Assembly (NCBI GenBank): GCA_964540975.1
Contig: CAZIOQ010000007.1
Span: 1-12,152, forward strand
Direction of reading: 5' to 3'
DNA from: CAZIOQ01 sp964540975
GTDB taxonomy: Bacteria > Patescibacteriota > Microgenomatia > UBA12405 > UBA6130
Length of the DNA stretch: 12,152 bases
In this document: positions 5,512 through 11,012 of the stretch, in pieces
How positions within the stretch are numbered: position 1 is the stretch's first letter
Layout of the letters: the number at the start of each line of letters is the position of its first letter
The notes under the pieces: generated by a model
Seen by the model: only the letters and a program-made list of their open reading frames with translations
Databases searched by the model: none
What the model was told of the DNA's origin: nothing
Translations under genes and position numbers: made by a program

Positions 5512-6138
5512 ATGATAGAAGAAGAAAAAACAACTAAAAAAACTGGTCTAATCTTTGGAGTTTTGGGGGCCTTGGGAATTTTAATTTTAATTGGAATAGT
5601 TTTTGGAGCCTACAAGCTTGGTCAAAAACAGGTTCAACCTAATCCTTCACTTAGCCCTACTCCTTTTCAAGAAGCCTTACCTTCGCCAACGATAACCCCG
5701 GTGCTTACTGAAGAGCCTACCCCAACGCCTACTTCAAAGCCGAAGCCAGCTTCAACATCAACTCCCACCCCCACACCAACCGCCATTCCTACCCCGACAG
5801 TAGAACCAAAAGCCGACCTTTATATCAAAGATTATTCCTTTAATCATCCTCCCAAAAAAGACGAACCATTTACAGTCACAATTGTGATTGCTAATCAAGG
5901 AAATGCCAATGCGGGAGCTTTTTGGTGGGAGTGGAAGGCTACTTGGGCGTTGACTCCCTGCCGGGAAAGGATTACAGAAGGCATTCCTGCTGGAGAAACA
6001 AAAACTGTTTCTTGTACCTATACTTATACCAGTTGGTCAACCTATGAAACTAAAGCAATTGTTGACGCCAACAACGAAGTTGTGGAAAGCGACGAAGGAA
6101 ACAACACTTACACTCAAAACGTCGTCCCCCTCCATTAG
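5512..6138 (+). CDS. Membrane-anchored surface protein with Pro/Thr linker and CARDB domain
   Basis: A 208-residue protein with a short charged cytoplasmic N-terminus, one hydrophobic membrane segment (about 12-34, LIFGVLGALGILILIGIVFG), a Pro/Thr/Ser-rich spacer (about 43-99) and a C-terminal beta-sandwich of the CARDB type (about 101-206). The CARDB signature is visible as ADLYIKD, the FTVTIVIANQGNANAG strand-turn, IPAGETKTVS, and the closing DANNEVVESDEGNNTY. Cys150 and Cys168 could form a disulfide outside the membrane. The arrangement places the domain on the cell exterior beyond the spacer. CARDB domains commonly mediate adhesion or stabilise surface proteins, but no enzymatic domain is present and the ligand is unknown. 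It has its own promoter and faces mtaB tail to tail. Confidence 0.8.
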   Translation: MIEEEKTTKKTGLIFGVLGALGILILIGIVFGAYKLGQKQVQPNPSLSPTPFQEALPSPTITPVLTEEPTPTPTSKPKPASTSTPTPTPTAIPTPTVEPKADLYIKDYSFNHPPKKDEPFTVTIVIANQGNANAGAFWWEWKATWALTPCRERITEGIPAGETKTVSCTYTYTSWSTYETKAIVDANNEVVESDEGNNTYTQNVVPLH

Positions 6139-6195
6139 TTTGAAAACAAAACACGGACCCGACACTGCAACCAAAATTATCCTTTCGGTCTCTTC

Positions 6196-6212
6196 GCCTT
6201 CACCCCAAAGGC
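6196..6212 (+). terminator. Weak hairpin after the CARDB gene
   Basis: GCCTT and AAGGC can form a 5-bp stem with a 7-nt loop, followed 12 nt later by a run of seven T (6226-6232). The distance to the T-run is too long for a classical intrinsic terminator, so this is only a tentative call in the 99-bp space between convergent genes. Confidence 0.2.
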
Positions 6213-6237
6213 TCTTGGATTGCCGTTTTTTTGCGGA

Positions 6238-7491
6238 CTAATTCACCTGGAAGGCGGATATATGTTTACCATCAATTTTTTCAAATCTAATTTTGAGCAA
6301 TCTGCCAAGATTCTTTCTCTTTATCGGCTTAATCAAAACAGGAACAAAATTATCAGTTTGACCACTGGCCACTTTGGGACCAAACTTTTCAAAAGCCAAA
6401 GCAGTTGCTTCGGTTCCCAATAAAGATCGCCAAAATTTCAGTCTTAATTTTTTCTCTAACTTGGCTAACTGGTTTGCCCGCTGCTTTTTGGTCTTTTCAT
6501 CAACCACGCCCCATTGACCGGCTTTTTTTTCTGCTAAAGTCCTTGGTCTGGGAGAAAATCTAAAAATATGGATTTTGCCAAAACCAATTTTTTTGACCAA
6601 AGCTAAAGTTTCTTGGAAATCTTCTTTTGTTTCTCCGGGAAAACCAACGATGATATCAGTAGTCAGATTCAATCCTGCAATGGACTTTTTTAATCTTTCC
6701 GCCAAACTAAGATATTCTTGAGCAGAATAGCCTCTATTCATCAATTTTAAAATTTTATTACTCCCTGACTGCAAACTTAAATGCAAATGTCTGGCTAATC
6801 TTTGGGGGAATTTTTGGTAAAGTCTAATTAGTCTTTCCACCCCATTGCCAATTAAAGGCGAAATTGAACCAAAGCTAATAAGTTTTACCGATGTCTGCTT
6901 TAAAATTTTTTCCACCAAACTTAAAAAATCTAAATTGTGATCTTGATAATGAATTACCTCGACTCCGGTTAGGACTACCCACTTAGTCCCTCTTTCAACT
7001 AGACGTCGCACATTATTGAGAACGAAATCCGCTGGCAGGCTGACACTTTTTCCTCTGAGATAAGGAACAAGACAATAACTACAAAAATGCTGACAGCCTT
7101 CTTGGATTTTCACCAGTCCTCTACCCTGAGATTTAAAAGAAGTAGGAACCAAAAAACCTTTTAGCCACGCTCTTTTCTCCTTGTTGGTCAGCCAACGATC
7201 AACTGGCAAATCAGACAATTGGTGATCAATTCTTTTTAGATCAGCAAAACAACCAACTAACCATAATTGGCAGTTTGAATTCTCTCTTCTGATTCGGCGA
7301 ACAAATTGGCCAACTTCTTTTTGGGCTTTTTGAGTGACCACACAGGAGTTAATAATTACCCAGTCTGCCTGGCTGATCACAGTTTCTTTTAAACCCTCAA
7401 CCAGCAATTTTTCTTTAATCAGCTGGCTTTCTGCTTGGTTTAAACGACAGCCAAAAGTATAAACAGCGAATGTTTTCCCTTTTTTAAGCAT
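6238..7491 (-). CDS. mtaB: tRNA t6A37 methylthiotransferase MtaB
   Basis: MtaB converts t6A37 to ms2t6A37 in tRNAs reading ANN codons. From the ATG at 7491 the protein has 417 residues. The N-terminal domain has Cys15 (YTFGCRLNQAES, the MtaB form of the motif), Cys50 (INSCVVT) and Cys81 (VGCFAD). The radical SAM motif EGCQHFCSYCLVPYLRG has Cys133, Cys137 and Cys140, and LTGVEVIHY replaces the MiaB GQNVNSYG sequence. IVGFPGE and SPRPRT follow. A C-terminal TRAM-like region is present from about residue 355, unlike in the neighbouring MiaB. The frame is open to an ATG at 7560, but the 23 extra residues do not look like the family. A TATACT box stands 6 nt before the 7491 start. It is divergent from rplJ. 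Confidence 0.87.
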   Translation of the reverse strand: MLKKGKTFAVYTFGCRLNQAESQLIKEKLLVEGLKETVISQADWVIINSCVVTQKAQKEVGQFVRRIRRENSNCQLWLVGCFADLKRIDHQLSDLPVDRWLTNKEKRAWLKGFLVPTSFKSQGRGLVKIQEGCQHFCSYCLVPYLRGKSVSLPADFVLNNVRRLVERGTKWVVLTGVEVIHYQDHNLDFLSLVEKILKQTSVKLISFGSISPLIGNGVERLIRLYQKFPQRLARHLHLSLQSGSNKILKLMNRGYSAQEYLSLAERLKKSIAGLNLTTDIIVGFPGETKEDFQETLALVKKIGFGKIHIFRFSPRPRTLAEKKAGQWGVVDEKTKKQRANQLAKLEKKLRLKFWRSLLGTEATALAFEKFGPKVASGQTDNFVPVLIKPIKRKNLGRLLKIRFEKIDGKHISAFQVN

Positions 7492-7497
7492 AAGTGT

Positions 7498-7503
7498 AGT
7501 ATA
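7498..7503 (-). promoter_or_regulatory. TATACT -10 box of mtaB
   Basis: On the minus strand GTTATACT ends 6 nt before the ATG at 7491, the same string and nearly the same spacing as at miaB. This favours the shorter mtaB start and a leaderless mRNA. No strong -35 box is apparent. Confidence 0.45.
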
Positions 7504-7548
7504 ACGGAGTTGATAGCTGATGGCTAGTGGATTGCCCAGTTTAAACTC

Positions 7549-7576
7549 TTGCTTTTTCAAAATTATGTGTTATGAT
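7549..7576 (+). promoter_or_regulatory. Promoter of the rplJ-rplL operon
   Basis: TTGCTT (7549-7554), a 16-bp spacer, and the extended -10 TGT-TATGAT (hexamer 7571-7576). Transcription would begin near 7583, exactly where the L10 leader helix begins, which supports both calls. The rplK-rplA genes that often precede rplJ are not present here. Confidence 0.55.
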
Positions 7577-7581
7577 TATTT

Positions 7582-7640
7582 TGTTGCCAAAGACAGTAGG
7601 GCTCTGGCAGACAGAATTAAAAATCCTACCGAGGCGGAAA
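7582..7640 (+). ncRNA. Ribosomal protein L10 leader
   Basis: The sequence has the hallmarks of L10 leaders as known in Firmicutes: GCCAAAGACAGTAGG (7586-7600) and CCTACCGAGG (7625-7634). GTAGG pairs with CCTAC, and TTGCC (7584-7588) pairs with GGCGG (7633-7637) using two G-U pairs. The AAAGA and CGA strands between these helices look like a kink-turn with GA pairs. L10, probably with L12, would bind here and repress its own operon. The position, just upstream of rplJ and followed by a terminator, agrees. Confidence 0.8.
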
Positions 7641-7667
7641 TTTTTTTAGATTAAATTGGCAAAACAG

Positions 7668-7690
7668 CCTCGGTTAAACCGAGGTTTTTT
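7668..7690 (+). terminator. Attenuator terminator in the rplJ leader
   Basis: CCTCGG (7668-7673) and CCGAGG (7679-7684) form a 6-bp GC-rich stem with a 5-nt loop, followed directly by six T. The left arm with its flanks, GCCTCGGT (7667-7674), is perfectly complementary over 8 bp to ACCGAGGC (7628-7635) in the L10 leader. Pairing with the leader would act as an antiterminator. L10 binding, which holds the leader fold, would free the terminator arm. Confidence 0.8.
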
Positions 7691-7808
7691 AATGAAGCCT
7701 CTTGGCCGGGGGAAGGATAAATTTCCCTAAGCGGTTTGGCTTCTTTCTTGCCTCATTCATCCCTGTCTTGGGATCGGCGGGATTATTTTAAGGCGCGAAA
7801 TTAAAAAT
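7691..7808 (+). repeat. Structured second part of the rplJ leader, repeated upstream of the CARDB gene
   Basis: This stretch lies between the attenuator and the rplJ start codon. It can fold into stacked helices: GAAGCC/GGCTTC (7694-7699 with 7738-7743), CCG/CGG (7706-7708 with 7732-7734) and GGGAA/TTCCC (7710-7714 with 7723-7727). The block 7771-7808 is 35/38 identical to 5417-5454, and 7705-7744 is about 65% identical to 5375-5414. Only a weak AAGG stands before the rplJ ATG. Role unknown. With the promoter, L10 leader and attenuator it accounts for the 315-bp space between mtaB and rplJ. Confidence 0.6.
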
Positions 7809-8337
7809 GGTCAATCAGATAAAGATTTTTGCTGTTGAAGATTTAAAGGCTAAACTAAAAGAGGCAAAATCCATTGCCTTGATTGATTATCAAGGTCTAA
7901 ATTCTAAGCAGCTAAACCAGTTGAGGAAAAAAATTCAAGATGTTGGTGGCAATTTACAAATTGTCAAAAATAGTCTGGTTAGCCGGGCTTTAAAAACAAT
8001 TGGTCTTAAACTGGATCAACCACTAATTGGTCCCAGCGCCCTTGTTTGGGCAATCACTGACGAAATTGCCCCTTTAAAAGCAATCAGTCAAGCCCAAAAA
8101 GAATGGGAAAAACCAGAGTTTAAATTAGGCATCTGGGGAGGAAGAATCTTATCCTTGGAGGCTTTAAAAAAAATAGCTAATCTACCAACAAAAGAAGTGC
8201 TTTTTGCCCAATTTGTTGCTAGTTTGACTAATCCTTTGTCCAGATTAGTTTATGCGACAAAATATAACCAAACAAAATTGGTTTTCACTTTAAAAGCCCT
8301 CTTGAACAAAAGTCACACTCATAAATTTCAAAATTGA
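7807..8337 (+). CDS. rplJ: Large ribosomal subunit protein uL10
   Basis: L10 anchors the L7/L12 dimers to 23S rRNA at the base of the ribosomal stalk and represses its own operon by binding the leader RNA. The 176-residue protein is of normal length. The N-terminal domain shows the family pattern: a helix with EDLKAKLKEAKSIALIDYQGL, then LRKKIQDVGGNLQIVKNSLVSRAL and the GPSALVWA strand. The C-terminal region (about 125-170) is the alpha helix that binds L12. The start at 7807 is at the end of the structured leader with a weak AAGG about 13 nt upstream. The stop is TGA, 28 nt before rplL. The L10 leader and attenuator upstream indicate autoregulation. Confidence 0.95.
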   Translation: MVNQIKIFAVEDLKAKLKEAKSIALIDYQGLNSKQLNQLRKKIQDVGGNLQIVKNSLVSRALKTIGLKLDQPLIGPSALVWAITDEIAPLKAISQAQKEWEKPEFKLGIWGGRILSLEALKKIANLPTKEVLFAQFVASLTNPLSRLVYATKYNQTKLVFTLKALLNKSHTHKFQN

Positions 8338-8350
8338 AATTTAATCAAGA

Positions 8351-8359
8351 AGGAGGTGA
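8351..8359 (+). promoter_or_regulatory. Perfect Shine-Dalgarno of rplL
   Basis: AGGAGGTGA is fully complementary to the usual 16S rRNA 3' end and is the strongest ribosome binding site in the window. It is followed by three overlapping ATGs, at 8362, 8366 and 8370. Only 8366 opens the L12 frame, with 9 nt between AGGAGG and the ATG. The 8362 ATG would give just three codons before a TGA. Confidence 0.85.
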
Positions 8360-8365
8360 AGATGA

Positions 8366-8782
8366 ATGGATGAAAAAACAGGTCAAACCAACAAACTAGA
8401 ACCAAAATTGCAAAAAATCATTGATCAACTTAGTGAGCTTTCGGTTCTAGAACTTGCTGAATTGGTGAAAGCTTTGGAGGAAAAATTTGGGGTTCAAGCA
8501 ATGGCCACTGTGCCAGCCACCAGCGGCCCGGCAACCACTGGAGGGGAGGCGACGATGACTGAGGAAAAAACTGTTTTTACTGTGGTGATGACTAACTCAG
8601 GCAGCAACAAAATTAATGTCATTAAGGCTTTGCGCGAGATTAAACCAGACCTTGGTTTAAAAGAGGCTAAAAATATGACTGAAAAATTACCAGCAGAAGT
8701 TTTGGTTGAGGTGAAAAAAGAAGAAGCTGAGACAGCCAAGAAAAAACTAGAAGAGGCAGGCGCTACGGTGGAATTAAAATAA
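8366..8782 (+). CDS. rplL: Large ribosomal subunit protein bL12 (L7/L12)
   Basis: L12 dimers form the flexible stalk that recruits translation factors and stimulates their GTPase activity. The 138-residue protein has an N-terminal dimerisation domain (about 13-45, including LSVLELAELVKALEEKFGV), an Ala/Thr/Gly-rich hinge (about 46-66), and the compact C-terminal factor-binding domain. The latter contains KINVIKALREI, DLGLKEAKNMTEKLP and KKEEAETAKKKLEEAGATVELK. About 12 polar residues precede the usual N-terminus, and no closer in-frame ATG exists. The gene is the second of the rplJ operon, and its perfect Shine-Dalgarno fits the need for several L12 copies per L10. It ends 16 bp from the convergent MFS gene. 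Confidence 0.96.
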   Translation: MDEKTGQTNKLEPKLQKIIDQLSELSVLELAELVKALEEKFGVQAMATVPATSGPATTGGEATMTEEKTVFTVVMTNSGSNKINVIKALREIKPDLGLKEAKNMTEKLPAEVLVEVKKEEAETAKKKLEEAGATVELK

Positions 8783-8798
8783 TCTTAATTTTTTCAGC

Positions 8799-9419
8799 CT
8801 AAAATTTATCAATAAAAAGATATTTTTTGGTCAAAAGAAGAAAAAAACTGCCGACTAAGGAAAAAATTGCCGTGAGGACAAAAACATTTTGAAAACCATA
8901 ATTTTGAGCCAGAAAACCACCTAAACCCGCAGCTGCTGCTCCTCCAAGGTCAGTTAAGGTATAATAGATCCCCCATTCTAGCCCTTCCATATTTTTGTCA
9001 ATATGACGGGTAAAAATTGCCATCCAAGAAGGAAAAGTAAAAGCAGTCATCACCCCGTTGAAAAATTGAATTAAATAAATATGGAGGGGAGTCCGGGCAA
9101 ACAAATAAAGAATTGGCACCAAGCTAAAAGCAAAAGTACCAATCACCATTAGCCAAAAATCATCCTCTTCTCCTTTTAATCTATCAACTACCTCTGCCAC
9201 TGGAATTTGACCCAAAGATTTGGTCACCAAATAAATTGTTGAGGCAAAACCAATTACCTCGAGATTGCCTCCCCTAATCTGATTATTTAAAAAAACAGCA
9301 AAAATAGGGTTGATTAATCCAAATCCATAAAAAATAGCAAAATCCGAAAGAATCAACAACCTAATAATCGGATTAACCTCTAATTTAAGATATTTTTCCC
9401 AATTTTTTCGCGAAAGCAT
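8799..9419 (-). CDS. Half-size major facilitator superfamily protein (six TM segments)
   Basis: A 206-residue membrane protein that corresponds to one six-helix half of a normal 12-helix MFS transporter of about 400 residues. Hydrophobic segments are seen near residues 19-45, 53-78, 88-108, 112-135, 149-172 and 177-197. The loop between segments 2 and 3 (GQIPVAEVVDRLKGEE, 70-85) resembles the MFS motif A region but keeps only part of it. The frame ends in KKYLFIDKF with a TAG and no sign of a frameshifted second half, because rplL lies immediately downstream in the opposite orientation. It has a recognisable promoter, so it is probably expressed. It may work as a dimer, or it may be a decaying remnant. 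Substrate unknown. Confidence 0.72.
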   Translation of the reverse strand: MLSRKNWEKYLKLEVNPIIRLLILSDFAIFYGFGLINPIFAVFLNNQIRGGNLEVIGFASTIYLVTKSLGQIPVAEVVDRLKGEEDDFWLMVIGTFAFSLVPILYLFARTPLHIYLIQFFNGVMTAFTFPSWMAIFTRHIDKNMEGLEWGIYYTLTDLGGAAAAGLGGFLAQNYGFQNVFVLTAIFSLVGSFFLLLTKKYLFIDKF

Positions 9420-9427
9420 TTAAAACC

Positions 9428-9478
9428 ATTTTAAATCAAAATTTGCTTCTTGTAAAACTGTTTTTTAACTTCTATTAT
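9428..9478. promoter_or_regulatory. Overlapping divergent promoters of the MFS and dehydrogenase genes
   Basis: On the minus strand, TTTACA (9451-9456), a 17-bp spacer and TAAAAT (9428-9433) lie 8 nt before the MFS ATG. On the plus strand, TTGTAA (9450-9455), a 17-bp spacer and TATTAT (9473-9478) lie 7 nt before the dehydrogenase ATG. The two -35 boxes occupy nearly the same bases on opposite strands, so polymerase could fire in only one direction at a time. Both mRNAs would be leaderless or nearly so. Confidence 0.55.
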
Positions 9479-9485
9479 TAATTTA

Positions 9486-10484
9486 ATGAAGATTGCTTTT
9501 TTTGAAATTAAAGATTGGGAAAAAGAGATTATTCCCCAGTACGGAGAAAAACTTGGGGCTGATTATTTTATTAATGAAGTAGAAAATGCTTGTGACCAGG
9601 CTAAAGAATATGAAATTCTTTCCACTTTTATTTATTCAGACTTAAGTTCAAAAATCTTAAAAAAACTGCCCCGCTTGAAAATGATTGCCACCCGCTCCAC
9701 TGGCTTTAATCATATTGATCTCGATTATTGCCAAAAACACAAAATTGCTGTTGCCAATGTCCCTTCTTATGGCGAGAATACTGTCGCTGAGCATGCTTTT
9801 GGCTTAATTTTGGCCTTAAGCCGAAGAATTATTGAAAGCGTTGATCGGGTTCGTCAGGGTGGTTTCTCTCCCACTGGTCTGACTGGCTTTGATCTTAAAA
9901 GCAAAACCTTAGGCGTGGTTGGTGTTGGCAGGATCGGCCAATGGCTGGTTAAGTATGGCAAAGCTTTTGGGATGAAAGTTTTAGGCGTTACCCGCCATCG
10001 TGATTTAAAAGAAGAAAAAAAATTAGGCTATCGCTGGGTAACCTTAGAAGAATGTCTTGAACAAGCCGATATTGTTTCTTTACATGTCCCTTATTCCCCT
10101 CAAACCCACCATCTAATTAACAGGCAAAATATCAAAAGAATGAAACCCGGTTCTTTATTAATCAATACTAGCCGTGGCCCAGTGGTCGAAAGCGAAGCAA
10201 TTTTATGGGCTCTTGAGCAAGGTATCTTAAGCGGCGCTGGTTTGGATGTTTTAGAAGAAGAAGAAGTTTTGGATAAACCCTGGGCTCTTTTTGATTCTTA
10301 TATCAATCGTGACGATCTTCAAGAGCTAGTCACTGCTCATATTTTAAGAGAAAAACCAAATGTTTTGATCACTCCCCATAATGCTTTCAACACCAAAGAG
10401 GCAATTGAAAGAATTGTTAAGACTACCTATGAAAATATTAAAAATTTTCTTGCCGGTCAGCCGACTAATTTAGTCACAAGATAA
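9486..10484 (+). CDS. D-isomer-specific 2-hydroxyacid dehydrogenase (D-lactate dehydrogenase-like)
   Basis: These enzymes interconvert 2-oxoacids and D-2-hydroxyacids with NAD(P)H; D-lactate dehydrogenase regenerates NAD in fermentation. The 332-residue protein is full length. The substrate domain has RSTGFNHIDL (70-79) and VPSYGENTVAEHAFGLILAL (92-111). The nucleotide-binding motif GVGRIG is at 146-151. Catalytic residues are Arg230 (INTSRGPVV), a Glu in GLDVLEEEE (252-260) and His298 (ITPHNAF). The subgroup best fits D-LDH or related dehydrogenases. After the second beta strand, where NAD enzymes usually have an Asp, the sequence is GVTRHRD (167-173), which may permit NADPH. The start is supported by a -10 box 7 nt upstream. 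The last 15 bp overlap the convergent pth gene. Confidence 0.85.
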   Translation: MKIAFFEIKDWEKEIIPQYGEKLGADYFINEVENACDQAKEYEILSTFIYSDLSSKILKKLPRLKMIATRSTGFNHIDLDYCQKHKIAVANVPSYGENTVAEHAFGLILALSRRIIESVDRVRQGGFSPTGLTGFDLKSKTLGVVGVGRIGQWLVKYGKAFGMKVLGVTRHRDLKEEKKLGYRWVTLEECLEQADIVSLHVPYSPQTHHLINRQNIKRMKPGSLLINTSRGPVVESEAILWALEQGILSGAGLDVLEEEEVLDKPWALFDSYINRDDLQELVTAHILREKPNVLITPHNAFNTKEAIERIVKTTYENIKNFLAGQPTNLVTR

Positions 10485-11012
10485 AAACTTGGCATTTTGG
10501 GCAATTTCAGCAAAAACTTTGGTTAAGATTTCTTTTTCCTCTCTTTGAAAATTCTGAAGAACATATTTTTCTCCTGGAAGCCAATCATTAGATTGTCTAT
10601 TATCCACCCCAATTCTTAACCGCCAAAATTTTTTTGTTTTTAAATAGCTTTCTATTGAAATGATTCCCTTATGAAGGGGCGAACTTTTAGCAAAAGTTAA
10701 TTTCCACTTCCCCAATGGCAAATCAAGCTCATCATGGACCACTATTAAACAGATTTTATTTCCTCTTTTAAAACATTTCCCTGGTCCTGCGGTGAGAAAA
10801 ATCTTCACTGCTTTTCCTGATTCGTTCATAAAAACCTTTGGTTTTACCAAAAACCAATTATTTTTTTTCGCCACCAAGGCTAAGTAATCCTTTCTTTTTT
10901 TCCAGCCCAATCCCCATTTTTTGACCAAAAAATCCAAAAACATTTGACCAACATTGTGCCTGGTGTTTTGATACTCTTTGCCTGGATTGCCTAAACCAAA
11001 AAGAATAATCAT
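10470..11012 (-). CDS. pth: Peptidyl-tRNA hydrolase
   Basis: Pth hydrolyses the ester of peptidyl-tRNAs that drop off ribosomes, recycling tRNA; it is normally essential. The 180-residue protein is of usual length with FGLGNPGKEYQNTRHNVG (5-22, Asn9 and catalytic His19), the FMNESGKAV motif (61-69, Asn63), VVHDELDLPLGKWKL (91-105, Asp94) and WRLRIGV (130-136). The segment that in E. coli reads GHNGL is LHKGI here (113-117), so the substrate-contacting Asn114 of E. coli is replaced by Lys115. Its ATG overlaps the TGA of the upstream gene as ATGA (11009-11012), implying translational coupling. It converges on the dehydrogenase with a 15-bp overlap. Confidence 0.92.
   Translation of the reverse strand: MIILFGLGNPGKEYQNTRHNVGQMFLDFLVKKWGLGWKKRKDYLALVAKKNNWFLVKPKVFMNESGKAVKIFLTAGPGKCFKRGNKICLIVVHDELDLPLGKWKLTFAKSSPLHKGIISIESYLKTKKFWRLRIGVDNRQSNDWLPGEKYVLQNFQREEKEILTKVFAEIAQNAKFLSCD

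Noticed and set aside
5690..5805. Pro/Thr-codon repeat as a CRISPR-like or tandem array
   Set aside because: It is a low-complexity protein linker in frame, with irregular units and no spacers.
6044..6423. Short plus-strand open frames between and within the CARDB gene and mtaB
   Set aside because: They overlap better-supported genes and have no family features, ribosome sites or promoters.
7492..7560. N-terminal extension of mtaB from the ATG at 7560
   Set aside because: The 23 extra residues are not family-like, and a TATACT box lies just upstream of the ATG at 7491, inside the extension.
7692..7730. Twelve-codon leader peptide in the rplJ leader (ATG at 7692, TAA at 7728-7730)
   Set aside because: No ribosome binding site, no codon bias suggesting attenuation, and the region is better explained by base-paired structure.
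5236..8337. Alternative genetic code with TGA read as glycine, as in some CPR lineages
   Set aside because: TGA ends rplJ and miaB at sensible places. Reading through would add a few unrelated residues in miaB and run rplJ into the rplL Shine-Dalgarno.
8494..8739. Minus-strand open frame inside rplL
   Set aside because: It is the antisense shadow of the L12 gene.
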